Of a DNA stretch of 21,817 nucleotides, positions 10,489 through 21,440 are shown piece after piece. Numbering within the stretch: the stretch's first letter is position 1; each line of letters starts with the position of its first letter. The notes below the pieces were generated by a model, which was not told the origin of the DNA, searched no databases, and saw nothing but the letters and a program-made list of their open reading frames with translations. The stretch comes from Choristocarpus tenellus KU-1152 (Eukaryota; Phaeophyceae): contig CAXNAD020000320.1 of assembly GCA_964200185.2 (NCBI GenBank), positions 1 through 21,817 on the forward strand. Reading direction: 5' to 3'. Position numbers and translations under genes: made by a program.

Positions 10489-13400
10489 TCAGAGCCCCAT
10501 CCCCCAAATCACCTCGTCCTCGTCCTGCAGCTCCAGTGTGAGGTCAGACTTGGGGTATGCACAGCACGTGAGCGCATAGCCCCTTTTCTTCATGTCCTTC
10601 AACAAACCCAGTGCTCCTTCCATCTTAACCTGTAAGTTAAAATGTGGTAGGGGCATGTGACGGAAGCAATGTATGTATATATATATTGAGTGGGTAAAGC
10701 AGGAGAGCAGTGAATGTACAAAATAGTGGGTGAGATGGAAGGGTAGCTGCACTTGCAAATAAAGCCTTTCGGATGATAGATGATTGGTACATACTTTATT
10801 ACTACTAGATAGAATTAGTAGAAGTATACCGTTTCGATGTATCTATGTTTATCCTATCTCAATCAGTAGAACTTGTTGGGTACAAAGGAAAACCGTGTGC
10901 CAAGGGTCACCTCATCTCAAACACTGATGGAAACCACACCCATCCTTCATATGATACTTGCAAATTGAAATTTGCACTTCACAAGCATTAGCACCACTTT
11001 TCGAAAGAAGAGTACCTTGACACGTAAAAATGCTGTCAAATCACATCACAACCATTGCAAAATACATCCACAGTGCAAGTTTCGGCTGATTGAAGGTTAT
11101 TGCCCATTCCCGAGAAACAATAATGTACTAGGTATGAATCATACTGCACACATTTGAGTACTGTTCCTAATGTTGACATACTCGAGGGGAGGTCTACGTG
11201 CTTGCACTGCTGGAAAGGTGCACATTTGGTGCAAGACATATCCAATCCAATGTCCAATCTTGTCCCAAATTTGCAGTTGAGTCTGCCAGCGGTGCAGTGC
11301 TTGATCCAAGATTTTTTTTTTTGAATACATGGCTGATCACTGTCATTGGCATAAAATGTGTGCTTGCTGTATATGACGGAGCTCTCTCTTAGTATGCATG
11401 TCAATGCTGCAGCTAGGTGCATAGTACGTGCATAGAAATACAGGAGAAAAAAAAGAAGGCAGGCGGGCAGGCAGGCAGGCAGGCAGGCAAAGCTAATTTC
11501 ATGCTTCCACTAACTTTTTACTTGCACAACTTGCTTCCATTTCCTGTATCGGCATCAGGTTGTTCCATAACAAAAAAAAAGTGAGCGATTATCACCATTT
11601 GTTCAGCCAGAAGTAAGGTGGATATCTAGATTTCTGCATGCTTGCTTCACACACCTCACTTAGTCTTACCTCCCTAACTATCACAATGAACCTTGCCAAA
11701 TCACCAATAACCCAATACCATGCACTCAGAGTATATGCAGTGCCATCTGAAAGACACTTGTTATATTCCCACACAATCCCTGAGATGATCCACCATGAGC
11801 GCCAACGTTTGGCTTGGGTGAGCACAGACTATAGGCCAACGAAAACTGTCTCTACTTTCCTCTACTCAACCTGCTCCCCCTAACTGTAAATATCCTCCAC
11901 GCTATCTGTGCCCTCAATGGTGAACAGAGGAGGGTATCACAGGATGCTTGCAGAGGGTATCGCTCTCTTGCAGTTTCACACAGACCCATAAAACTGGACC
12001 AAATTTGGGTGTTGGATGGGGTTTGCAATCCAACACTAGTGCTAGCACGCTATTGATATTGCGCATCACAGCTTTGTACACCAGACGTTTTTATGAGCTT
12101 AGTCTCTGCAAGAGGGGCCACCCCACACGCACGAAAATTGTTCTAGTTCCTTGAGAGAGATGGGTCTTCGTTTTTGAAGCACACCTAAGTTGGAAGCATT
12201 TCTCTATATTATCAGAGCTTGCTCAGGTTTTGTAATCACCAGAACATCAATATCCTTCAAAACAAGTTTAGAGCATTCTTATGCGCTTAAAAAGAGGTCC
12301 TCGAATCCTCTTCATTTCCTTTTTTTTTTTTTGCAAACGAAGTCTAATCCACTACTCTACACAGGGCATGCACATATCTAAATTTGAGACAAAACATTTG
12401 GTGTTCACAACAGGGTTTGTTCATCCTCATTCTTCCCACCGGCCCATAGCATCCTAGAGGGTGGGGGGGGGGTTCAGCCCAGGTTTTCCATTCAGGGCTT
12501 GATGGGGTCGGGTGTTTGTAAAACACACCAATTTGATACCCGTGTTGCAAGTGATTTTCCTTTGGATTTGGTCCAGGCAGAAATATGGAAAGGAACGTGC
12601 ATTAAGATGAAGGAAATGGCCCTTACATCTGACACTTTCACTCAGATAACATGAAGACCACTGCAGAGTCATGAAGGCCCTGAATGGGTGCCTGGTTCCC
12701 CCACTAGGATATATACTATGTGCCACCAATTTTGAACATAAACTTCAGTCATCAAGAACACGTACTTGATGAAGTAAGCATGCTGAGGCGCTACAGTAAT
12801 TTTATAATATGATAGAATATAACCATTCTCTCTCTCTTGGCACTAATTTGCTGCAATATGTTTTGTAATACACGCCGAAGGTAACATGGAGGCATTTCCT
12901 GTGGCTGACAAAAATTGTGATCCTAACCTTAGTCCAAAGACATATACATACTATATTAATAGGTACAGTCGTATGACAATGAAAAACTGTCCCCACTGAT
13001 CATCGATGAGCTGATGTTCAGAGTATTGCAACATCACGACTAGTAAATAGTCCTTGAAGTAATCTGCGGTGGAAATCAAACCGTTTATCAATACAATCTT
13101 GCTGATGTGTTAGATATTCTAGGGGGATTGAGGTCGTTACCCGCCATACTGGGTTTGTTTGATTGCAGCCATTATTGTGCGGTAATTTTTCCTTTCCTAG
13201 CAGACTCTTTTTTGCTGGGTGGGGTTGTAATTGATGGAAGGCTTGTTGTCACCTTCTATCCACTATATGATACCATGAAACACAGGTCAACGGCCATGTA
13301 GACTCAAGGTGCTTAGCTGCAGAATAGCAACAAGGTTCTTGTTGTCAATATTCAGGGTTAGAGGTTTAGGTATCTGACTCTACTTACTAAAAGCAAGGCC

Positions 13401-15150
13401 TGGGGTTCAAAAAGCTGCAGTGTTTGTTGTGTTTATGCAATGTATGTATGTATTGTTAGGAATGGCACTGATTGAATTGCCGGCATTCAACCAATCGAAT
13501 AATTAATATCTAAACAAAAGGCTTGATTTAATTGCATATTTAATAGGGCACACACTCATCTGAAATTTCCTCGATGTTTGGTGTATTGCACAGGTTTTGG
13601 TATTATTTGAGGGAACGGAAAAATCTTGAGCCAACACAATCTATACTCACCAATTTGATTCACAATATTAGCTATGTAAGTAAATGGGGAAGTGAATTGC
13701 GTTACAAAACGAGTGTGACTGGGGTCAGATGTATTTGCTTGAAGACTTCACCGCATCTTGAGCGATGTAAGGCAGGAGGACTGACCGCTACTGGACTTAA
13801 GAGATTGACAATCCCCTTCGAAACAAAATGCACAGTTTCTTGTTATATTGCTTTTAGCATTTGGAATATTGGATCTGTGGCTCACATGGGAGAGGCCATG
13901 TAATGGGAGGAATGGGTATGGGGGGTGGGAGATTGCTTGGATCACTTGGAAGTATCCTGTCAAGCGACACGACTGAGTGACCAATTGGTGCTCTTCAAGA
14001 ATACAATAAAAATCTTGTTCCAAGATGTCAATAACTTCGTCTTAAGTGAAAAGGCACGCTCAAAACTGAAAGAGCAAGTCCACAACAACTTTCCACTCGA
14101 CATCACTCCCCCACCTTTGTCCTTTCTCTTTCTGTATAACATACCTTTCCCTCTTTGACCAGGACCGCGCAGGTGGTGCAGCAGCCATTACGACACATGC
14201 GTCTACCATTGATCATCTTCATCTGTAGGTCATGCCCAGCATCCTCAAATGCAAAGTATATGTAGCGGTCCACAGGGACATCCATTGTTGCCACCTCCTC
14301 TCCCGCCTTGTTCATCACGGTAACCTGTTAGCCCACAGACAAAACAGTGAAAGGACAAGGTGCAATGAGACAATGCAGAAGAAGGGTGCACTGCCCGGCC
14401 ATGTGACAGGCGTAACTGTGAGCTACATAAAAGGGCTGATCATATGCTACAGCCGCAAAAAATATGATAGTGTGCGTGCATTACAAGCGCCTATCGATCA
14501 AGTCACATAGATCATCCCTCTCAGAGTCTCCCTCCTCGCGCTGATTAATGTTCACATGACTGGTTCATTTCAGCTAACGAATGGGACGCAAGGGAAGTAG
14601 CCAATAATAACCACATTGACACAAACGCAGAGAGAGAAAACAAGCATAAACTCAATGATCACTGAAGTTCATGAAGAGCAGAATATACCCAGCAAATGGG
14701 GCAGAGTTCACAATAGTTTACTGCTGCCCAGTATTGTCTACTGCATAGGTCTCCTTCCCTTGGAAATATTTCGCCCCCATATCAAATAAGGAGGTTACAT
14801 AGAGGAAGTGCTTCAGCAGAGCCCGATGTGGGCACGTGCCAGGCTCGCGCTGTGGAGTTTCATTAAACTTCAAGAATGCAAGGCCACAATTTTTTTCATA
14901 ACTCTCCTACCTTGTGGGTCTCGGCATTAGGGTCTCCAGGCCAAACTCCCCCATACCCCGGCTCAAGCTTTTCCCCTCGCCAGCGATTGGGCGAATCTCT
15001 TATGTCGTATCCCATTCTTGTTGCAGTTCGAGTTATCCTGGCAACCCCTACCCTCAGAGTCCGTGGCGCCAACGTCGAAACAAAGGCCTGGGAAGGAATT
15101 GCCAGGGCTAGTCCTAGAAATCCTCCAAACCAAGGTCGGTGAATGAGCAT
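10489..15150 (-). CDS. FDC2: Plant-type [2Fe-2S] ferredoxin, FdC2-like, three exons, plastid-targeted
   Basis: This is a soluble electron carrier of the plastid. Exons on the minus strand: 15150-14911, 14324-14145, 10629-10489. Both introns (586 and 3515 nt) are GT..AG and phase 0, giving 186 residues. Residues 1-22 form a signal peptide ending PSQA|FVSTLAPRTLR, the Phe-led plastid presequence. Residues from about 81 are the ferredoxin fold: KVTVMNKAGEEV, then CRNGCCTTCAV with cluster ligands Cys124, Cys129 and Cys132, and GYALTCCAYPKSDL with the fourth ligand Cys162, followed by LELQDEDEV. The doubled Cys (128/129) and the GYALxC..P.SDL..E.QDEDEV block match FdC2 better than photosynthetic PetF, which usually has CRAGACSSC. 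The protein stops soon after QDEDEV, so it lacks the longer C-terminal tail of plant FdC2. An upstream in-frame ATG (15204) would put 18 polar residues before the signal peptide, so I prefer 15150. Confidence 0.9.
10630..14144 (-). other. Second intron of the ferredoxin gene (3515 nt)
   Basis: This is the longest intron in the window. Read on the minus strand it starts GTATGT and ends with a pyrimidine-rich stretch and ACAG. It holds several unassigned frames, such as 13107-13301 and 13574-13903 on the plus strand, none with a confident family match. It is large enough to have received transposon insertions, but I see no terminal repeats. Confidence 0.8.
11458..11489. repeat. (GGCA)n tetranucleotide repeat
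   Basis: Eight consecutive GGCA-type units, one changed to GGCG, lie inside the long ferredoxin intron. This is a simple microsatellite. Confidence 0.9.
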
Positions 15151-16398
15151 GTTTTCACTTTTGCCTTTGGTCTGTGCTTCTGTTGGACCAACCGTTCTCG
15201 ACAATTGTCTTTAAACCAAACATGAATAGGACGGGGTTTTTTGGGAATTGATCGCTTTCGCGAGGTTTTTTCGCCGGGTTGCGCGCGATTTGATCAATTT
15301 AATTTGGGTAATAAAAAGAAGAGACAAATTAAGAAGTGGTAACTTACTAAGGGAGACTCAGTCATACACACCCAATATCACGTAACTACAAAAGTTGTAT
15401 TTCGAAGTATTAAATTAATCTGGTATCAACCACCCCTCCACAACGATATGTTTGTCATGCATTTTAAGCTGGAGACACCAGGGAGATGGGCAAGGAGGGG
15501 CTTGTTAGATTCTTGGGATGCTTCCCTAGCTTGGTGCAGTATTAAGCTAGGTTGGAGGCACAGACAGGAAGGCAGCGGTGTAGCATAGCTGATCGTAAAA
15601 CAGTGAATAGATGAATGTCTTTCATATTTGCGACAACTAACTGTTACTTTTTTAGGGGTTATTCTGATGTGTGAATAGTTTTCATTGGTTTTTCCCCTTA
15701 CACATCTCGAAAATGTCAAAAAGCATAATACTACTATAATTATTTTTAGCTTTTTTCTGAGGGTCTTCTCTGTTATAAGTTATACTGACAGAGATACCAC
15801 CCCCTCCTCCTTCTTCGCCTCAGGACGTGGACGTCTCAAGTTATTGTGCGCTGTGGGATAACAATAATGTTCCCTCTAGTTCCTCCCAAGGGTCTTCGAC
15901 AGGTAATTAATTGTTTTGTCAACAAATGAGTGAGGGATTTCAAGAACTCTCTCTCATATCATCTCCCATCCATGTTCCCTTATATATGTATTTTGGACTT
16001 CAATCAAGGACGATTAACAGCGTGTTGTATCCTAACACAATTATCGTTAATTTTTGTCATGTTTTGGGTTGCCTATCTATTCCTTGCATTTCATTCAAAT
16101 GATAATCTTTTTCTCGTCAGTTTCTGACCGCTAATTGTTTTATTGAACATCAACACGAACTGCCCTAACCCTAGTCTGGTTCATGCTGACCTCGTCCAAG
16201 TTCACCCAACCTCAGATTTCAATCTCGACTTCAACAGAGGGTTGAGCAGATAGTCGATTTCCGATCACCAGCTCGGGGTTAATCCCTCTTCCACTGGCTG
16301 TACCTGGTTTGGGAGCGGCTCGGTGACCTTGGGCTTCGTCGAAGCCTTGGGGAAAAGCCTATCGCCACTCCAACAAGGACAACACCAAATTTCCGTTC
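15151..16398. promoter_or_regulatory. Spacer between divergent FDC2 and PPR genes
   Basis: This 1248-nt stretch separates the ATG of the minus-strand ferredoxin from the ATG of the plus-strand PPR gene, so the promoters and 5' leaders of both must lie here unless leader exons lie elsewhere. No core element can be named with confidence. Next to the ferredoxin there is a T-rich and CGCG-containing stretch (about 15230-15300). The arrangement would allow shared regulation of two plastid-directed products. That is inference only. Confidence 0.45.
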
Positions 16399-19300
16399 AT
16401 GGGCAAACGAACACCTTGCCTTTGCAAGGCATCAGGGGTCCTACCGGTTCTCACTGTGGCCACCCTCGCAAGGAATTGTTTGGGAATTGTGAACGCTTTC
16501 AATGGTGTTACTTCGAGGGCCTCTTCGTTTCGCGCAAGGTCTGACGCAGGAAAGTTGTTGTCCCCTAAGCAAAAGGGTTTTGCATTGGCGCGCAGGAATG
16601 AAGACGGAGCGGACCGCCCTCGGTCTACAACCTTAGCTTCCTCTACAGGCTTGGCTGAAGGGCACAAGACCGCGAGGTAATCGCCATATGAACTCGTCCC
16701 AAGCCATAGGGCGTAGATGTCAACACTCGGTTTTCGTAGACACTACTCGTTGCGTTGTGACTGAGATATCGTGCAAGGTGCTCCTGATAATCCTTTTCAT
16801 GACTTTTCTCTAACTCTTTAATCGAGCACAACTGGGTCTACATTGCCTTGGGAATCACGCTTGGTGCAGACCTGCGCCAGAGTCGAGATGTTTAGGCTAG
16901 TAGCCGCAAAAGGAGTTTCCCGATGACACCTGACGTCGCTGACAACATATTTGCTATTGCATCTTTCAAGTTGAGAGTCCAATCACTTTAGAGTATGTCA
17001 CCAAGAAATATCTCGCTGAAAGATAAAGCGGATTCGTCTCCTAGACAGCTCTCATATATATAGATTTCTTCATTTATCATAGCACCACGGTAGATAGTTG
17101 AGGCAATTGGTTAGGCCTTGGTCAATGCTTTCACTCACCTTAGGTTGATCCCACCTCCCTCGATGACGTGCTTTGGATTACCCGTGCTACATCTTAGCCT
17201 GACGCACTACATATGACTCCTCCCACATGACATACAGCGAACCTGGGTCTGTGGATGTTGAGGACGCCGCAGTGCCTGGGCAGGATGAGTTTAGAGTGCC
17301 AATAAAGGTTGATGAAAAGCGATGGGAAGCTAGGAATGTCGAACGCACTAAACAAGGTCAGGTTCTTCTGCTCGAGGTTTGACCTACTGAAGAAAGAGTA
17401 TTCGGTTGTTTGGCATGTTGATGTGGGGAAGTGGTCTAGGCGTACCACAAAACATGCACGTTGGGTGCAAGTCGTTTACAAGGTTATGCTGCCCGTTTTA
17501 CAGACTTAGCGTGATTCTTTTTTGGTATACAACTTACCTGTTGTATTTTGGTTGGTAGTTTCATACCATTCATGAGAAAACTCTCTATCCTGAATGACTT
17601 TATCTTCTCTCTGCCTTACAACCAAAGCCGAAAAGCCGAAGTCAATCAATTGTCTTGATTACCATAATGTCTTCTCCCTTAAAATTTAGGATTGCCAGAT
17701 GCCTCTAAAGTGCATACTTACCCTCAACCCTGCCCAACCCTTACTCTAACTAACTCCCTCTTACACCTCAAACACCAGGAGAAAGGGGGAAGGGGGGAGT
17801 GGGGGCAGGAGCGGCAGCAAGGGTGGGGGCAGGTGCTGGTAACACTCCTAGGCTTGGCGTAATTCACAAGGCAGACCCAAGCAAGAGGCGAAAAAGGGTA
17901 GTCAAGCAGGAGGCTGGGAAGAATGATCTGCAAGGCAGGAATATTGCGAGATTAGACAAGCTTGTAAGCAGGGAGGTGAATCCAGAAGTGGTACGGAGAA
18001 CGGTGATGTATTACCTGGAGAATCCCAGGGGTTTGAATGCGTACCAATGTTCAGCCTTGGGAATGTCCTGTGCTCGACACTGTGATATCATGCTCGTGAA
18101 GGATGTATGCGAAATGGTGAGGACTGGAGTAGGACGAAAGGGTGGGGGGGAATGTTGCTTGTGAGATGCACTTTGTTGTTTTTGCAGGTGGTGTGTTGTT
18201 CAGTTGAAGGACACATGTTGGGAATAGTGTTGAATGAGGTGTTTGCACAGCTTTTGCCGTGTGTGTATTAGATATGGCAGGATTGGCTAAGTGATTGGCT
18301 AAGTGATTGGCTAAGTGCTGGAAATGATACAAACAGGAACCGTTTGCGCAAAAGGAATGGGCAATATGTTACATCCAACGCATGTGATGTGTTTGCTCTG
18401 TGAAGTTGTCTGCCCCGCCGCGTTTTGTCCTATTTCTTTGAGAATCTTGGAAGGAAGATGTTAGTCACACACACTGTGGAGTATTAAGAGAGGTCAAGAG
18501 AGTAAGAGAGATCGAGAGAGTGAATGCATTGCTAGAATTGTAGTAGGAAGACAGGCGTTACTGATGTCATCGAGTCAGGGGTAGGAACCTATTGTTACTT
18601 CTAATACTTTTTCAAAGCTGGCCTGATCCATGATTTGGGACCTATTCTCCACCTGTCGTTGGTGCTTTGTCACTGTCAAGTGTCGATCACTGGGGTTGAA
18701 AACGGATGTGTCGTTTATGACAAAGCTGGTGAACTCTGCTGCCACTGGTCACAGATGGCTCATGACTGTTGAGGTAAGATTTGTAGGACACAGTAGTGGA
18801 GAAAGGTCAGGGGAGGATGAAATGGAATTTGAGTCTTTTTCATACTTCAAGTGGTGTCAGATGTCTTGCAAATATTGTACACTTGTGTTGCTTGGAGATA
18901 ACTGTGGCTTAGTACCATGCTGCAGCAGTTAGTGTGTTTTGACTGGATAACAATAGCCAGAGCGTTGCTCTGTGGTCTTGGCTGTTAAGTGAGCTTCAGC
19001 TCTGCCTTTTGAATGATGTCCAATCCTGAAATATGATCTTGTCTTCGTGAATTTTCCTTGATACATTCTGGCAGTAACTTGAAATTTTGATGAAAACGTT
19101 CTTGGTAATTGTCTCTCTGTTGTTGCCTCTGTGTGCCTTGCTTATGACGCCTTATGACGCCTTATGATGCCTTTTTGGGCAATCCTTCCACTCTGATCAA
19201 CAACTTGGAACCCCCACTCCCCTTTGGCTTGTGTGTGTGATATCCTGCACTGTCATGTTCAGCTGATGCAGTTGATGCGATCATACAACGCTCCACCCAA

Positions 19301-21440
19301 TGAGGTCACCTACTGTGCTGTGCTCTCTGTGATGGCCAAGGCCATGCAGGTGCTCTTCACTCCTTCCCGCACCAATGCCTGATCAATAACTGATCAACTC
19401 CCCCCACCTCACCTGACTTGCCCCCTGTACTGCTTGTCTGCCAAGATGTTGAGATACTGGCACATTTGAGGTCGTGAGTGGTGTAGTTTGTCCTGTTAGT
19501 AGAGTGATACATCAATATCTTGTCTTGGTCACCTTTCAGTATAATTGATTGTCCTCCACAGGAGATTTGTCTGAAGTGAAGACGTCAAGAGGGAAAGATT
19601 TTTTTTGATGACAGTGGTCTTGGGTTGTGCACAAGAGATGTAGTGAGTAGAAAGGTTGCTGTCTCTTGCTCTCTGCGCATCCCCTCCGTGGTAGTTGTGA
19701 GTTTTGAAACAAATTTACTTCCCACCCTGATGGTGGGTTGCTTCTCTTTGTTGCTGTGGCCTCTATGACCATGTTGGTTGTTACAAGGCATGTAACTTAA
19801 TTGGGTTGTTGCCGTTGGTGGGCCTGGCCACCAGAGAAAGGGAGCACAACCCGTGAGGTGTTGAAACTGCTGGAGGGTCACCCCCTCTCCCTTCCCTGCC
19901 TTGTGCAGTTGCTCAGGTAAACTGCAACCCCTGAGACCTCTCACCATGCCTTCTTCTGTGCGTGTTGTTTTTGAAAGTATGGTCTGGTGGATGATCTGAT
20001 GCAAACTGAAGGACTGGAGGGTAACCTACATGCCTACAATGCTCTCATCTCTGGCTGTGCTAAGATGTGCAACCGAAGCAAGGCCCAGACCTATTTTGAT
20101 AGAATGGTAAGCAAGGCATACCAGAGAAAATGGTAGTATATAGGGTGTGGGCTTTGTGTGGGTTGTTTGTGTGGGTTGTTTGTGGGGGGTGGGGTAGAGG
20201 AAGAAGTGAGCGAAGATACGATTACCTTTGAGATGTGTTTTGATTAAATTTGTGAGACTCCTGTTGTTGTGCCCTCAACTTACATAGATGTAGTTTGACT
20301 AGATGGTTGATGGAGTGTTTACCACAAGGTTTTTATTTATTTTGTTTGTGCATGCTAAATACCTCGGTAGAGAAAGTCATTTTTTTTTATCTTTAACATT
20401 TAATCTTGAAATATCTGTACGTTTATTCTTAAATTTGATTCCTTTTAATGTTTCTACATTTGTAATTTCTACATATTTATGTAGAGCAAGACAGATCGCC
20501 CCTGAAAATAGCACAAGGATAGTCACCGGGTTTAGAACGGCCTCTGAAGCATCACTAACACCTGAAAAGAAGAAAACTTGAAAGAAAATGGTTACCCTGA
20601 GTAAAAGAAAAGCTATAGAACTTTTTTCTGCAATCTTTTCTAGATTGGTTTATTAAAATAAATTTAGAATATTAGCAACATGTCTTGCGGATTTTAAGAG
20701 GTGTAAAAGAGTTATGGTCAAGCAGTTTTTAAGATGACAAAGAGAATTATCTTCTAACAGAAAAGGTTTTGGATCAAATTTTAGTTTTTGTTAGTGTTCT
20801 AAAATAGTCTCATGTTCTTCTTCTTCTTATTTTTACTCTATCATTGTAAATCGTCTTCTAAAAATTAAGTTGATTGATTTAGCTTCTATAGAACATATTT
20901 TTGAAGAAATATCTAGGCAGTTTTTTGTGTGCATTGATACAAAAAAAATTCAAGGTTTGCTACTGTATAGGAGATATCAGTAAGATCAAGCGAATTGATT
21001 ACAGATAGTAAAGGAATGAAATCAGTGGAGATTTATTGAACTTTTAGGTTGGGAAAGAAAGAAATTAGTTTTTTAAAGAGTTTTTTAGTATTAGAGCTTT
21101 AATTAAAAAAAAATGATTTAGAGGCTAGTGTGGACCCATCACTCATTGGTGGTATTGTTGTAAAATATGGTAACAACTTCATAGCTTGTTGAATGTGTTG
21201 CTGAAGTGATGTGTGCGTATGCGGCAGATTTGTATTGTGACAAGGTGTATTATTCACTAGTGGAGAGAAGTGTACACAATGTCAGCTGAGAAATTTATCA
21301 GAGAGTCTAAGGAAAGTGGTGGGTGGATTGGGGAGGGGACGGGAGGGTGAGGAGGGTGAGGGTGAGGGAAGAGTTGTAAATAAATTTCAGCAGTTAAATG
21401 ATGACTTGCAAGAACGACTGTTTGACTTGGGAATGGTTTT
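16399..21440 (+). CDS. Pentatricopeptide-repeat protein, plastid-targeted, 3' end outside the window
   Basis: PPR proteins bind single-stranded RNA, chiefly in organelles, and act in processing, stability, editing or translation. Exons: 16399-16676, 17238-17356, 17779-18116, 18681-18773, 19263-19349, 19978-20106; these join in phase to 348 codons. A seventh, 21391-21440, has acceptor TTTCAG and donor GTAAGT and is likely but short. Residues 1-33 resemble a signal peptide ending GIVNA|FNGVTSRASSFRARS, the Phe-led plastid presequence. A basic, Gly/Ala-rich linker follows (about 93-215). PPR units: 219-253 (NAYQCSALG...LGLKT), 254-289 (DVSFMTKLVNSA...PPN), 290-321 (EVTYCAVLSVMAK...EGN) and 322-348 onward (LHAYNALISGCAK...FDRM). 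Repeats 2-4 fit the consensus well. Exon 2 contains no known motif and rests on phase: it needs 1 nt at its start and leaves 1 nt at its end, exactly what its neighbours require. The RNA target cannot be predicted from this fragment. Confidence 0.82.
18281..18316. repeat. Tandem repeat, 12 nt x 3
   Basis: Three exact copies of GATTGGCTAAGT lie in the PPR intron 18117-18680. The head-to-tail perfection suggests recent slippage. Confidence 0.95.
19141..19170. repeat. Tandem repeat, 10 nt x 3
   Basis: Two exact copies of CTTATGACGC are followed by one with a single change (CTTATGATGC), in the PPR intron 18774-19262. Confidence 0.95.
20320..21120. other. AT-rich block inside a PPR intron, probable inserted DNA
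   Basis: About 800 nt here are markedly richer in A and T than the surrounding gene and introns (roughly 30% G+C by eye). On the minus strand, from the ATG at 20934 to the TGA ending at 20377, a frame of 186 codons contains five TAA but no TAG or TGA; the last 90 codons before the TGA are fully open. The translation has a hydrophobic segment (FLLLRVTIFFQVFFF, and further on VTILVLFSGAICLAL) and a basic end (VKDKKK). I cannot name the protein. At the right edge the plus strand encodes an ATP-synthase-delta-like motif. A decayed organelle-derived or other AT-rich insertion is my reading; an unusually AT-rich intron is the alternative. Confidence 0.45.
21122..21169 (+). pseudogene. Possible ATP synthase delta/OSCP exon or fragment
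   Basis: In one plus-strand frame this stretch reads ASVDPSLIGGIVVKYG, close to the conserved C-terminal block of the F-type ATPase delta/OSCP family (usually VDPSLIGG followed by a short beta strand and Gly). It is preceded by an acceptor-like TTTAG and followed by a donor-like GTAACA, so it has the shape of a 48-nt exon. The expected continuation (ID.S) is absent and the frame stops at a TGA ending at 21186. No upstream delta-subunit exon is recognisable. It lies within the PPR intron 20107-21390, so it is probably a relic; chance similarity cannot be excluded. Confidence 0.3.
21321..21368 (+). repeat. G-rich stretch with quadruplex potential
   Basis: Seven runs of three or four G separated by short loops (for example GGGG, GGGG, GGG, GGG) lie on the plus strand just upstream of the probable seventh PPR exon. 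A G-quadruplex could form in the pre-mRNA near the acceptor. Confidence 0.6.

Noticed and set aside
13107-13301. Plus-strand frame with PAILGLFDCSH, slightly like the first DDE motif of PIF/Harbinger transposases
   Set aside because: The match is a few residues only, and no other transposase motif or terminal repeat was found.
13340-13410. tRNA-like stretch with GGTTCAAA and an anticodon-like loop
   Set aside because: The T-arm stem does not pair and no acceptor stem forms.
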